A stretch of DNA of 64,000 bases from contig NZ_CP043178.1 in NCBI RefSeq assembly GCF_014217545.1, positions 1,674,001 through 1,738,000 on the forward strand, read 5' to 3'. Below, piece after piece: positions 17,349-29,618 of this stretch. The notes beneath the pieces were generated by a model, which made no database searches, had not been told where the DNA came from, and saw only the letters and a program-made list of their open reading frames with translations. The DNA comes from Pseudarthrobacter sp. NBSH8. GTDB taxonomy: Bacteria > Actinomycetota > Actinomycetes > Actinomycetales > Micrococcaceae. The translations under genes were made by a program, and so were the position numbers. Each line of letters begins with the position of its first letter. The first letter of the stretch is position 1.

Positions 17349-18755
17349 ATGGTTGACGCACCCTCAGAAAACGCTGACAACAACGCTGCGGATGCTTTCC
17401 TGCAGGGCGGCTCGCTGAAGCACGCCCCCGGGCCATACTTCGGCGGCTACGGCGGGCGCTGGATGCCGGAATCGCTCATCGCCGCCCTGGACGAGCTCGA
17501 AGACACCTTTGAAAAGGCCAAGGCAGATCCCGACTTCCTGGCCCAGCTCGCCGACCTGAACAAGAACTACTCCGGCCGCCCCTCGCTGCTGACCGAAGCC
17601 AAGCGGTTTTCCGAGCACGCCGGCGGCGCACGGATCTTCCTCAAGCGGGAAGATCTCAACCACACCGGATCCCACAAGATCAACAACGTCCTGGGCCAGG
17701 CCCTGCTCGCCAAGCGCATGGGTAAGACCCGCGTCATCGCCGAGACCGGTGCCGGGCAGCACGGTGTTGCCAGCGCCACCGCCGCCGCGCTCCTTGGCCT
17801 GGAATGCGTTGTGTACATGGGCGCCGAAGACTGCCGCCGGCAGGCGCTGAATGTCGCCCGGATGCAGCTGCTGGGCGCCACCGTGGTGCCGGTGGTGAAC
17901 GGTTCGCAGACCCTCAAGGACGCCATCAACGATGCCCTCCGGGACTGGGTCAGCAACGTGGACAACACGCACTACCTGCTGGGCACCGCCGCCGGGGCGC
18001 ACCCGTTCCCGGCCATGGTCCGTTTCTTCCACGAGGTCATCGGCGAGGAAGCCCGCGCCCAGATCCTGGAGCAGACCGGCAAACTGCCCGACGCCGTCTG
18101 CGCCTGCATCGGCGGCGGTTCCAACGCAATCGGCATCTTCCACGGATTCCTGGATGATCCGTCCGTGAAGATCTACGGCTTTGAAGCCGGCGGCGACGGC
18201 GTGGACACCGGCCGGCACGCAGCCACGATCACCCTTGGCAAGCCCGGCGTCCTGCACGGCGCACGCTCCTACCTCATGCAGGACGACGACGGCCAGACCA
18301 TCGAGTCGCACTCGATTTCGGCAGGCCTGGACTACCCGGGTGTTGGCCCGGAGCACGCCTATCTGGCCGATATTGGACGCGTCAGCTATGAGCCCATCAC
18401 CGACAGCGAAGCAATGGATGCGTTCAAGCTGCTGTGCCGGACGGAGGGAATCATTCCCGCCATCGAGTCCTCACACGCCCTCGCGGGTGCCATCAAGGTT
18501 GGCAAGCGCCTCACCGAAGGCACTGCCAACCCGTCCGAAACGGTGATTATCGTGAACCTTTCCGGCCGCGGAGACAAGGACGTTGAGACCGCCGCTGAAT
18601 GGTTTGACATGCTCGATGAGGAGGGCAAGGTTAAGGGCACCAACCTGTCCACCCGTAAGCCCAAGGGCCCTGCCGACCGGGCAGAGACTGAAGCCGTGCC
18701 CACCACAGCCGCTCCTGCCGGCAGCGCCGCGGACAACAACGAGGACAAGAACTGA
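17349..18755 (+). CDS. trpB: Tryptophan synthase beta chain
   Basis: 468 residues from the ATG at 17349; a GTG three codons upstream (17340) is possible but lies only 2 bases from AGGA. It is a PLP enzyme that joins indole and serine. Motifs: [33 protein letters not shown] (the Lys that binds PLP), [36 protein letters not shown] (phosphate loop), and NLSGRGDKD. The C-terminus has an added, probably disordered tail of about 45 residues rich in Ala, Pro, Thr and Asn; the usual length is about 400. It shares one base with trpA. Confidence 0.95.
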   Translation: MVDAPSENADNNAADAFLQGGSLKHAPGPYFGGYGGRWMPESLIAALDELEDTFEKAKADPDFLAQLADLNKNYSGRPSLLTEAKRFSEHAGGARIFLKREDLNHTGSHKINNVLGQALLAKRMGKTRVIAETGAGQHGVASATAAALLGLECVVYMGAEDCRRQALNVARMQLLGATVVPVVNGSQTLKDAINDALRDWVSNVDNTHYLLGTAAGAHPFPAMVRFFHEVIGEEARAQILEQTGKLPDAVCACIGGGSNAIGIFHGFLDDPSVKIYGFEAGGDGVDTGRHAATITLGKPGVLHGARSYLMQDDDGQTIESHSISAGLDYPGVGPEHAYLADIGRVSYEPITDSEAMDAFKLLCRTEGIIPAIESSHALAGAIKVGKRLTEGTANPSETVIIVNLSGRGDKDVETAAEWFDMLDEEGKVKGTNLSTRKPKGPADRAETEAVPTTAAPAGSAADNNEDKN

Positions 18756-19561
18756 TGACTGAACAGACGGCCAGCAAGTCCGCCGCTGCCATCGACCGAG
18801 CACGGGACGCCGGACGCTCAGCGCTCGTCTGCTATCTTCCTGCCGGGTACCCGGACGTCCAGGCCACCATCGACGCCGGCATTGCCATGGCGAAAAACGG
18901 TGCCGACCTGATCGAAATCGGTATTCCCTACTCGGATCCGGTCATGGACGGCCCGGTCATCCAGGCCGCCACCACCGAGGCGATAGCCAACGGATTCCGG
19001 GTCGAAAGCGTCTTTGACGTGGTCGCCGGCATCACGGCAGCCACAGACGTCGCCGTGCTGGTGATGACCTACTGGAACCCCGTGGTCCGGCTGGGTGTGG
19101 ACGAGTTCTCCCGCCGGCTGGCCGAGGCCGGGGGAGCAGGGCTCATCACGCCCGACCTCATCCCGGACGAAGCATCGGAATGGTTCGCTGCGTCGGACAA
19201 GTACGGACTGGACCGCGTGTTCCTCGTGGCGCCGTCCTCCACCCCCGAACGCCTGGCCATGACGGTCAAGGCAAGCAGGGGCTTTGTGTACGCGGTCTCC
19301 ATCATGGGCGTGACGGGTACCCGCCAGGCCGTCAGCAGCAGCGCAGAGAAGCTCGTCGCCGACACGCATGCCGCCGGTGCCGAACGCGTGTGCGTGGGAC
19401 TCGGTGTCTCCAACGCCAGCCACGTCCGCGAGATCGCAGCGTACGCGGACGGTGTCATCGTGGGCACCGCGCTCGTTGCTGCCATCCGCGACGGGGGAGT
19501 AGCCGCCGTCGCGGACCTCACCCGGGACCTGAGCGCCGGACTCGCCAGGGAAGAAGCCTAA
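18755..19561 (+). CDS. trpA: Tryptophan synthase alpha chain
   Basis: 268 residues. It cleaves indole-3-glycerol phosphate and passes indole to TrpB through a tunnel. LIEIGIPYSDPVMDGPVIQ holds the catalytic Glu and Asp, LVMTYWNPVVRLG and GLITPDLIPDEASEW follow, and VYAVSIMGVTGTRQ and CVGLGVSNASH are the phosphate-site loops. It starts in TGATG with the trpB stop and is followed by lgt after 5 bases. Confidence 0.96.
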   Translation: MTEQTASKSAAAIDRARDAGRSALVCYLPAGYPDVQATIDAGIAMAKNGADLIEIGIPYSDPVMDGPVIQAATTEAIANGFRVESVFDVVAGITAATDVAVLVMTYWNPVVRLGVDEFSRRLAEAGGAGLITPDLIPDEASEWFAASDKYGLDRVFLVAPSSTPERLAMTVKASRGFVYAVSIMGVTGTRQAVSSSAEKLVADTHAAGAERVCVGLGVSNASHVREIAAYADGVIVGTALVAAIRDGGVAAVADLTRDLSAGLAREEA

Positions 19562-19566
19562 CCACC

Positions 19567-20721
19567 ATGCAGATCCTCCTTCAGGCCGCCGCCCTGGTGC
19601 CGGCCAGCATCCCCAGCCCGGACTGGTCCGGCTTCGACATCCCGCTGCCGTGGGGGACTCTGCGGATCCACGCTTATGCCCTGTGCATCCTCGCCGGGAT
19701 CATCGCCGGCCTGTGGCTCACGTCCGTCAGGTGGGCCCGCCGCGGTGCGCCTGAAGGCAGCGTCTGGGACATCGTCATCTGGGCTATTCCTTTTGGCATC
19801 ATCGGCGGCCGGCTCTATCACGTGGTTTCTTCGCCGGACGCCTACTTCGGGCCCGGCTTCGACGGGACCGGGGACCTGGGGCTCATCCCGCAGATCCAGC
19901 GCGGCGGCCTCGGAATCTGGGGTGCCGTGGTGCTGGGCGTCCTGGGCGCCTGGATCGGCTGCCGCCGATCCGGCGTGAAACTCACCGCCTTCCTGGACGC
20001 CGCGGCGCCCGGACTGCTGCTGGCCCAGGCCATTGGCCGATGGGGAAACTACTTCAACCAGGAACTCTTCGGCGGGCCCACCACCCTGCCGTGGGGCCTG
20101 CAGATTGATGCGGACAACGCCAACTTCCCCGCCGGTATGCCGGCGGATACACTTTTCCACCCCACATTTCTGTATGAGTCGCTCTGGAACGTGGCCGGCG
20201 TGCTCATCCTGTTGGCACTGGACCGCCGATTCAACTTCCGCCGTGCCCGGCTCTTCTGGATCTACGCCATGTACTACACACTGGGCCGGGTCTGGATCGA
20301 AGCGATGCGGATCGACGATGCCGAACAGATCAACCTCTTCGGCATCACCACAAGGCTCAACGTCTGGACCAGCATTTTTGTCTTTGTGGCAGCACTTATC
20401 GTGTTCGTCCTCCTGGGATTGAAAGGCCGCCCGGAACCGGACACACCGTTCCTGGCGGGCCGTGAACCGGCAGCAGACGATGCCATGGACGCCTCGGGAG
20501 CAGTCAAGGCACCGGTCCGCGATGCGGACTCTTCTGTCTCAGATAGTGAATCGCGTGATAATCTCCCAGATAACCAAAATGGTGCCCGGATCCCTTCCGC
20601 CCCAACGGAAGAGGAACCGGCATTCCGGGACGGCGACCAGCCAATTCCGGAATCGCCGGTAACCGGAACTTCCGGCCACAAGGCAACGGAATCCGCGCCG
20701 GAGGCAGGCACGAGCAAGTAG
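19567..20721 (+). CDS. lgt: Prolipoprotein diacylglyceryl transferase
   Basis: 384 residues, an integral membrane enzyme that attaches diacylglycerol to the lipobox Cys of prolipoproteins. About seven membrane spans fill residues 15-285 (IHAYALCILAGIIAGLW, WDIVIWAIPFGIIGGRLYHV, IWGAVVLGVLGAWIGC and others). The signature AIGRWGNYFNQELFGGPT is intact. The C-terminal 100 residues are a hydrophilic Pro/Glu/Asp-rich tail absent from shorter homologues, as is common in actinobacteria. A long frame from 19180 overlaps trpA and is not accepted; the ATG at 19567 fits. Confidence 0.94.
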   Translation: MQILLQAAALVPASIPSPDWSGFDIPLPWGTLRIHAYALCILAGIIAGLWLTSVRWARRGAPEGSVWDIVIWAIPFGIIGGRLYHVVSSPDAYFGPGFDGTGDLGLIPQIQRGGLGIWGAVVLGVLGAWIGCRRSGVKLTAFLDAAAPGLLLAQAIGRWGNYFNQELFGGPTTLPWGLQIDADNANFPAGMPADTLFHPTFLYESLWNVAGVLILLALDRRFNFRRARLFWIYAMYYTLGRVWIEAMRIDDAEQINLFGITTRLNVWTSIFVFVAALIVFVLLGLKGRPEPDTPFLAGREPAADDAMDASGAVKAPVRDADSSVSDSESRDNLPDNQNGARIPSAPTEEEPAFRDGDQPIPESPVTGTSGHKATESAPEAGTSK

Positions 20722-20984
20722 TACGCCAGCACGGCAGGGTAGCAGAGTCAACACTCGGAGCGCCCACACACCACAGCGTCGTGGCAATAGGGCCCATCCG
20801 GTCGGCAGACAGCAGCTGGCCGGTCAAGCCCGGGTCAGGGACCTGCGTAACTGTTCAGTCAGCAGGCCGGTCTGGCCTACAATTTCCTGTAAATAACACT
20901 TTGTTGTGCCCATCACAGAGGCGCTGACGAGTGGGGCCAACGGTGTCCCTTCCATACGCACGATCAGGAGGAAGGACGTCTCCC

Positions 20985-23900
20985 ATGAGCCAAACTCTTC
21001 ACACTCCCAGCTGGTCCGAACCGGACCAGCCTGAGGCTGCCATGTCCCCGTTCAAGCGCTTTGCCGCGCTGCCCGAGGCCCGGGGTCTATACAACCCGGA
21101 GAACGAAAAAGACGCATGCGGCCTGGCGATCATCGCCACGCTCCGCGGCGAGCCCGGCTACGACATTGTGGACGCCGCCCTGACTGCGCTCCGCAACCTG
21201 GAGCACCGTGGAGCTGTGGGTGCCGACGAGGGAACCGGTGACGGCGCCGGTCTGCTGATGCAGATCCCGGACGAGTTCTTCCGCGCCGTCACAGAATTCG
21301 AACTCCCCGCACCGGGCCAGTTCGTTGCCGGTACCGCGTTCCTCCCTGCCGAGCAGCGCGAAGCCGACGCCGCCAAGGCCGGCATTGAAGGCCTTGCCGC
21401 CGATGAAGGCCTGACCGTGCTCGGCTGGCGCGAAGTGCCCATCGTCGCTGACCTCGTGGGCGCCATGGCCCGTGCCTGCATGCCCTACTTCTCACAGCCC
21501 TTCCTGGCCTCGGCAACCGGCGAGGAACTGGACCGCAACGAGCTGGACTCACGCGCCTGGCGGGTCCGCAAGCGCGCGCAGAACAAGTTCGGCGTGTACT
21601 TCCCGTCGCTGTCCTCCCGGACCATCGTCTACAAGGGCATGCTCACTACCGCGCAGCTCGAACCGTTCTACCCGGACCTTTCGGACAAGCGTTTCAAGAC
21701 CAAGCTGGCAATCGTCCACTCCCGCTTCTCCACCAACACCTTCCCGTCGTGGCCGCTGGCACAGCCGTTCCGGACGATCGCACACAACGGTGAAATCAAC
21801 ACCGTCAAGGGCAACCGCAACTGGATGCGCGCCCGCCAGTCGCAGCTCGCGAACCCGCTGCTCGGTGAGTCCCCGGAAGAGCTGTACCCCATCTGCACTC
21901 CTGGTGCGTCAGACTCCGCGTCCTTCGACGAAGTCGCCGAGCTGCTCTGGCTCTCCGGCCGCCCCATCACGCACTCGATCATGATGATGATCCCCGAGGC
22001 CTGGGAAAACCACGCCACCATGGATCCGGCGCGGCGTGCGTTTTACGAATACCACTCCCTGCTGATGGAGCCGTGGGACGGCCCCGCGGCCGTCTCCTTC
22101 ACCGACGGCAACCTTGTCGGTGCCACCCTGGACCGCAACGGCCTGCGCCCCGGACGTTACTGGATCACCGAAGACGGGCTGATCATCTTCGCCTCCGAGG
22201 TGGGCGTGATCGACGTCGAACCAGCCAAGGTGGTCAAAAAGGGCAGGGTTTCCCCGGGCAAGATGTTCCTGGTGGACACCGAGGCCGGCCGCATCATCGA
22301 TGACGAAGAGGTCAAGGCCGAGGTCGCTGCCGCGAACCCGTGGTCCGAGTGGGTCAAGGACAACCTGATTGACCTCAAGGACCTCCCCGAGCGCGAGCAC
22401 GTGGTCCACACCGCAGCGTCCGTCAACATCCGCCAGCGGACCTTCGGGTACACCACCGAAGAGCTCAAGATCCTGCTCGGGCCGATGGCCCGCACCGGCG
22501 CCGAGCCGCTGGGTGCCATGGGTTCGGACACCCCGATTGCAGTGCTGTCAAAGCGTCCCCGGCTGCTGTTCGACTACTTTGTGCAGTCCTTCGCGCAGGT
22601 CACCAACCCGCCGCTGGATGCCATCCGGGAAGAGCTGGTCACGTCGCTGACGTGCGCCATTGGCCCGAACGGCAACCTGCTGGACACGAAGCAGGTCCGC
22701 CAGCCGCAGGTCATGCTGCCGTTCCCGGTGATCAACAACGACCAGCTCGCCAAGATCGCCAACATCGAAACGCCTGACGGCGACCGGGTAGCCATGAAGG
22801 TCCGCGGCCTTTACCGCCCCGAAGGCGGCGAGAACGCGCTGCGTGCCCGGCTCACCGAGATCTGCGAGCAGGTGTCCGGCGCGATCAACCGCGGCGTGCA
22901 GTACGTTGTGTTGTCCGACCGTGACTCGAACGCGCAGTGGGCCCCGATTCCTTCGTTGCTGCTGGTCAGCGCCGTGCACCACCACCTGCTGCGCAGCGCC
23001 AACCGCACGAAGACCGCACTGGTGGTCGAGGCCGGCGACGTCCGCGAGACGCACCACGTGGCTGTCCTGATCGGCTACGGCGCCTCTGCCGTGAACCCGT
23101 ACCTGGCCATGGAGTCAGTGGAGCAGCTCATCACCGCCGGTGACGTTGTTGGGGTCACGCCGCAGGACGGCGTCTACAACCTGATCAAGGGCCTTGGTAA
23201 GGGCGTCCTGAAGATCATGTCCAAGATGGGCATCTCCACGGTTGCGTCCTACACTGGCGCGCAGACGTTCGAGGCCCTGGGCCTCGGACAGGAACTGGTG
23301 GACGAGTTCTTCGCCGGCACGCATTCCCAGCTGGGCGGCGTGGGCCTGGATGTCATCGCCGCCGAGGTTTCGGCTCGGCACCAGATGGCCTACCCCGAAG
23401 GCGGCATCGAAATGCCGCACCGCCCGCTCCTGGGCGGCGGCGAATACCAGTGGCGCCGCGACGGTGAGCCGCACCTGTTCAACCCGGAGACCGTCTTCCG
23501 GCTCCAGCACGCCACGCGTGAGCGCCGCTATGACATTTTCAAGGCGTACACCAAGGGCGTGGATGACCAGTCCGAGAACCTGATGACCCTGCGCGGGCTG
23601 CTCAAGTTCAAGAACGACCGTCCCGCGGTTCCGTTGGAGGAAGTGGAGCCCGTCTCCAGCGTTGTGAAGCGCTTCTCCACCGGCGCCATGAGCTACGGGT
23701 CCATCTCCAAGGAAGCCCACGAGACCCTCGCGATCGCCATGAACCAGTTGGGCGGCAAGTCCAACACCGGGGAAGGCGGCGAGGACGTGGACCGCTTGCT
23801 CGACCCGAAGCGCCGCTCTGCCGTCAAGCAGATCGCGTCGGGCCGGTTCGGCGTCACCAGCCTGTACCTGACCAACGCTGATGACATCCAGATCAAGATG

Positions 23901-25590
23901 GCCCAGGGTGCCAAGCCCGGCGAGGGCGGCCAGCTGATGGCGCAGAAGGTGTACCCCTGGGTTGCCCGGACACGCCACTCGACACCCGGCGTCGGCCTGA
24001 TTTCGCCGCCGCCGCACCACGACATCTACTCGATCGAGGACCTCGCGCAGCTCATCTACGATGCGAAGCGCGCCAACCCCTCGGCCCGTGTGCACGTCAA
24101 GCTCGTCTCCGAAGTGGGGATCGGCACTGTGGCATCGGGTGTCACCAAAGCGAAGGCCGACGTCGTACTCGTCTCCGGCCACGACGGCGGAACCGGCGCG
24201 TCCCCACTGAACTCGCTCAAGCACGCGGGTGTGCCGTGGGAGCTCGGACTCGCAGAGACGCAGCAGACGCTGATGCTCAACGGGCTGCGCGACCGTGTGG
24301 TGGTCCAGGTGGACGGCCAGCTCAAGACCGGCCGCGACGTTGTTATCGCCGCGCTGCTCGGCGGCGAGGAATTCGGTTTCGCCACAGCCCCGCTGGTGGT
24401 GGAAGGCTGCATCATGATGCGCGTCTGCCACCTGGACACCTGCCCGGTGGGCGTCGCTACACAGAACCCCGAACTTCGGGCCCGCTTCACCGGCAAGCCC
24501 GAATTTGTGGTCAACTTCTTCGAATTCCTGGCTGAGGAAGTCCGCGAGATCCTCGCGGAACTCGGTTTCCGGAGCATCGAGGAGGCCATCGGCCACGCCG
24601 AGGTCCTGGATGCCCGCGAAGCGATCAACCACTGGAAGGCCGACGGACTGGACCTGGACCCGATCCTGCACGGGCTCGAGTTCGACGACGACGCTCCGCT
24701 GCGCAACATGACCTCGCAGAACCACGAGCTGGACAAGCACTTTGACCAGCGGCTGATCACCATGGCCACGGAGGCGCTGACCGACCGCAGCCCGGTGAAG
24801 ATCGCGGTGGACGTGATCAACACGGACCGCTCGGTAGGCACCATGCTGGGCCACACGGTGACCAAGACGTTCAGCACGGACGTGCTGGCGACGGACACCA
24901 TCGACATCACCCTGACCGGTACCGCGGGACAGTCGCTGGGCGCCTTCCTGCCCGCTGGCATCACGCTGCGCCTCTTCGGTGACTCGAACGACTACGTGGG
25001 CAAAGGCCTTTCCGGCGGACGGATCATCGTCCGGCCGGACCGCACCAACGTGTTCAAGGCCGAAAGCAACGTCATTGCCGGCAACGTGATCGGCTACGGC
25101 GCCACCAGCGGCGAGATGTTCCTGCGCGGCCAGGTGGGCGAACGTTTCCTGGTCCGCAACTCCGGAGCCACCGCAGTTGTTGAAGGCATCGGCGACCACG
25201 GCTGCGAGTACATGACCGGCGGGCAGACGCTGATCATCGGCCGCACCGGCCGAAACTTCGGCGCCGGCATGTCCGGCGGCACCGCCTATGTGCTGGACCT
25301 GCAGACCACTCAGGTCAACAAGGACGCCCTGCAGTCCGGCGAACTCCAGCTCGTTGAACTCGACGCCGAAGACCGGGACATTGTTCACGGCCTCCTGGCG
25401 AAGCATGTCGAGGAAACGGAATCGCTCCACGCGGCACGGTTGCTGGAGAACTTCGACGACACGGCTGCCCGCATTACCAAAGTGCTGCCGCGCGATTACG
25501 CGGCAGTCCTGCAAACCCGACTGGACGCCATCGAAGAGGGCCTTGACCCCGATGGCGAAGAAGTATGGGCTCGAATCCTGGAGGTAACCG

Positions 25591-25598
<8 letters not shown>
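20985..25598 (+). CDS. gltB: Glutamate synthase (NADPH) large subunit
   Basis: 1537 residues. With GltD it makes two glutamates from glutamine and 2-oxoglutarate. The N-terminal glutaminase domain begins at Cys45 ([10 protein letters not shown]), so a 44-residue propeptide should be removed. A central domain, then the FMN/[3Fe-4S] synthase domain ([34 protein letters not shown], and [18 protein letters not shown] with the cluster Cys residues), and the C-terminal beta-helix ([20 protein letters not shown]) follow. AGGAGGAAGG at 20966-20975 supports the ATG at 20985 over the GTG at 20931. The preceding 263 bases have no gene. It overlaps gltD by 8 bases. Confidence 0.96.
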
Positions 25599-27048
<1,450 letters not shown>

Positions 27049-27119
27049 TACCCGTCAGTTCGCCGGGGATTAACCCCCACAACAACTTAACCAATGCAGG
27101 ACACTACTAGGGTAGGTAT

Positions 27120-28604
27120 ATGAGACGCGCTAAGATTGTGGCCACTTTTGGCCCGGCAATTGCCAGCTTTGAGAACACGCTCGCGGTGTTGGAAGCCGGT
27201 GTGGATGTTGCTCGGATGAACATGAGTCACGGCGACTACGCCGTGCACGACAACACCTACGAGAATGTCCGCAAGGCAGCAGCCCAGCTGAGCAAGCCTG
27301 TGGCAATCATGGCTGACCTCCAGGGCCCGAAGATCCGTCTTGGGCGCTTTGTGGACGGCCCCCACGCCCTGGCGGAGGGTGACATCTTCACCATCACCAC
27401 CGAAGACGTGCCGGGCACCAAGGACATCTGCTCCACCACGCTGAAGAGCCTTACCGAGGACGTCAACGTGGGGGATGCACTGCTGATCGACGACGGCAAG
27501 GTGGCCCTGCGGGCGACCGAGGTCGACGCCGTGAAGGTTGTCACCGTCGTAACCGTCGGCGGAATGGTGTCCAACAACAAGGGCATCAACCTTCCCGGCG
27601 TTGCGGTCAACGTGCCGGCACTGAGCGAAAAGGACGAGGATGATCTCCGCTGGGCCATGCGCCGCGGCGTTGACCTGATTGCCTTGTCGTTCGTCCGTGA
27701 CGCCTCGGACATCGTCCGCGTGCACGAGATCATGGACGAAGAGGGCCGACGTGTGCCGGTCATCGCCAAGATCGAAAAGCCGCAGGCAGTGGAGCAGCTC
27801 CACGAGATCATCGACGCCTTTGACGCCATCATGGTGGCCCGTGGCGACCTCGGTGTGGAACTTCCGCTGGAGGAAGTGCCGATCGTGCAGAAGCGCGCCA
27901 TCGAACTGGCTCGCCGCTGGGCGAAGCCGGTCATCGTGGCCACGCAGGTCCTCGAATCGATGATCGACAACCCGCGCCCCACCCGCGCAGAAGCTTCGGA
28001 CTGCGCCAACGCCGTGCTCGACGGTGCAGACGCCGTCATGCTGTCCGGCGAGACCAGTGTGGGCAAGTACCCGATCGAAACCGTCAAGGTCATGGCCAGG
28101 ATCATTGAATCCACCGAGGTCCACGGCCTGGAACGCGTTCCGCCGCTGGGCACCAAGCCAAAGACCCGTGGTGGTGCCATCACGCGGGCCGCCGTCGAAA
28201 TCGCCGACCAGCTGGAAGCAAAGTACATCTGTACTTTCACCCAGTCCGGTGATTCCGCACGCCGCCTGTCACGCCTGCGTCCCATCCGGCCGGTGTTCGC
28301 TTTTACCCCGGTGGAGCACGTGTGGAACCAGCTGGCACTGACCTGGGGCATCCAGCCGGTGCTGGTCCCCATGGTGGGCCACACCGACGAGATGACCGCG
28401 CAGGTTGACCGCAGCCTGCTCGAAATGAAGCTCGTCGAGGACGGTGACCTGGTGATCATTGCCGCCGGGTCCCCTCCCGGAAAGGCCGGTTCCACCAACT
28501 CGCTGAAGGCGCACAGGGTGGGCGACTTTGCAGACGCCGGCAGCTTGGGCGACGCCAGCGAAGGTGCTCCCAGGGAGAAGCTCGGGCCCTGGCCGACGGC
28601 ATAG
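27120..28604 (+). CDS. pyk: Pyruvate kinase
   Basis: 494 residues. It converts phosphoenolpyruvate and ADP to pyruvate and ATP. It opens MRRAKIVATFGPA. Key motifs: ARMNMSHGDY, ADLQGPKIRLGRF, SFVRDASDI, and PVIAKIEKPQAVEQL with the catalytic Lys and metal Glu; then MVARGDLGVELPLEEVP, the loop ATQVLESMIDNPRPTRAEA, and a C-terminal allosteric domain (FTQSGDSARRLSRLRP). It stands alone, 71 bases after gltD, and ends in a strong terminator. Confidence 0.97.
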   Translation: MRRAKIVATFGPAIASFENTLAVLEAGVDVARMNMSHGDYAVHDNTYENVRKAAAQLSKPVAIMADLQGPKIRLGRFVDGPHALAEGDIFTITTEDVPGTKDICSTTLKSLTEDVNVGDALLIDDGKVALRATEVDAVKVVTVVTVGGMVSNNKGINLPGVAVNVPALSEKDEDDLRWAMRRGVDLIALSFVRDASDIVRVHEIMDEEGRRVPVIAKIEKPQAVEQLHEIIDAFDAIMVARGDLGVELPLEEVPIVQKRAIELARRWAKPVIVATQVLESMIDNPRPTRAEASDCANAVLDGADAVMLSGETSVGKYPIETVKVMARIIESTEVHGLERVPPLGTKPKTRGGAITRAAVEIADQLEAKYICTFTQSGDSARRLSRLRPIRPVFAFTPVEHVWNQLALTWGIQPVLVPMVGHTDEMTAQVDRSLLEMKLVEDGDLVIIAAGSPPGKAGSTNSLKAHRVGDFADAGSLGDASEGAPREKLGPWPTA

Positions 28605-28611
28605 CAGCCTA

Positions 28612-28653
28612 AAAAGGAAGGACCCCTGCCGGCTGGCAGGGGTCCTTCCTTTT
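28612..28653. terminator. Bidirectional terminator between pyk and the ANTAR regulator
   Basis: A perfect 19-base-pair stem (28612-28630 with 28635-28653), with a 4-base loop and A/T runs at both ends, separates the convergent pyk and response-regulator genes. Confidence 0.92.
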
Positions 28654-28666
28654 AAGAGCTAGTGGC

Positions 28667-29272
28667 TTAGTTGACCTGGTTGATGATGGTTTCGGCAACC
28701 TCGCGCATGCTGAGGCGGCGGTCCATGGAGGTTTTCTGGATCCAGCGGAACGCTTCCGGCTCCGTCAGGCCCATCTTGGTGGTCAGCAGGCTCTTGGCGC
28801 GCTCGACGAGCTTGCGGGTGGCGAACTGCTCCTGCAGGTCCGACACTTCGCTTTCGAGGGCCTTGATTTCCTCGTGGCGGGAGAGCGCGATTTCCAGGGC
28901 AGGGATGAGGTCTGCCGGGGTGAAGGGCTTGACCACGTAGGCCATCGCGCCAGCGTCACGGGCGCGCTCCACGAGTTCCTTCTGGCTGAAAGCAGTCAAC
29001 AGCACTACGGGGGCGATACGGGCCTTGACGATCTTCTCGGCCGCGGTGATGCCATCCATGATGGGCATCTTGACGTCCATCAGAACGAGATCCGGCTTGA
29101 GTTCCTCGGCCAGCTGCACGGCCTTCTCGCCGTTGTCGGCTTCGCCCACCACGTCATAGCCTTCGCCGCGCAGGATCTCGATGATGTCGAGTCGAATGAG
29201 GGTTTCATCCTCGGCCACAATGACGCGGCGCGCCGGCTGGGACGTGGGTTTTGACTCCGTTTGTTCAGTCAC
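28667..29272 (-). CDS. pdtaR: ANTAR-domain response regulator (PdtaR type)
   Basis: 201 residues. The receiver domain (about 15-130) has VIVAEDETLIRLD (acidic pocket), LVLMDVKMPIMDG with phospho-acceptor Asp66, LLTAFSQ and YVVKPFTPADL. A linking coiled coil (EIKALESEVSDLQEQFATRK) leads to a C-terminal ANTAR domain (about 150-200: AKSLLTTKMGLTEPEAFRWI, RRLSMREVAETII). ANTAR proteins bind two-hexaloop RNA and stop transcription termination. Its histidine kinase partner (PdtaS) is not in this window. It converges on pyk across a strong terminator. Confidence 0.9.
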   Translation of the reverse strand: MTEQTESKPTSQPARRVIVAEDETLIRLDIIEILRGEGYDVVGEADNGEKAVQLAEELKPDLVLMDVKMPIMDGITAAEKIVKARIAPVVLLTAFSQKELVERARDAGAMAYVVKPFTPADLIPALEIALSRHEEIKALESEVSDLQEQFATRKLVERAKSLLTTKMGLTEPEAFRWIQKTSMDRRLSMREVAETIINQVN

Positions 29273-29476
29273 GGGATCTCCTTGGAAATGTACGGCGAGG
29301 ACATCACCATCTTAGGCGCGCCATCGGCCGTACTTTGATCTGCATGGTCTATTGCGGCGTCAGCGGCGCGATTCTGGAATTCAGCCTATCTGCATGTAGA
29401 GTAAATCCGCGTACGTGAAGCGATCGCGTTGCTCACAATCAGCTGTGGGCGTACCGGTTTGCACAACGTATTCCGC

Positions 29477-29558
29477 GCCCGAGTGGCGGAATTGGCAGAC
29501 GCGCCGCACTCAAAATGCGGTATCGAAAGGTGTGTGGGTTCGAGTCCCACCTCGGGCA
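29477..29558 (+). tRNA. tRNA-Leu (CAA)
   Basis: An 82-base class II tRNA: acceptor GCCCGAG/CTCGGGC with discriminator A, anticodon loop CTCAAAA giving CAA, a long variable arm, and T arm GGTTCGAGTCC. CCA is not encoded. Its 3' part is repeated at 58394-58416, making it the likely insertion site of the island downstream. Confidence 0.95.
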
Positions 29559-29559
29559 C
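29537..29559 (+). repeat. Putative attL: 23-bp direct repeat, 3' end of tRNA-Leu
   Basis: The last 22 bases of tRNA-Leu plus one base (T arm and acceptor 3' strand, beginning GGTTCGAGTCCCACC) occur again without mismatch at 58394-58416 in the same orientation. The T arm and 3' end of tRNAs are classic attachment sites for tyrosine-recombinase elements. No integrase gene is visible between the copies. Confidence 0.7.
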
Positions 29560-29599
29560 AGTGTTACCGCAGGTCGGTGGCCTTTTTTGTGTTTTTTTC

Positions 29600-29618
29600 G
29601 TGTGGACAGTGTCCACAC
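29600..29618. repeat. 19-bp palindrome GTGTGGACAGTGTCCACAC
   Basis: A perfect dyad with one central base. The same 19 bases occur at 58263-58281, and a variant GTGTGCACATTGTGCACAC sits at 58454-58472 in the matching place of copy B. Paired changes keep the symmetry in the variant, which suggests selection for the dyad. Confidence 0.65.
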
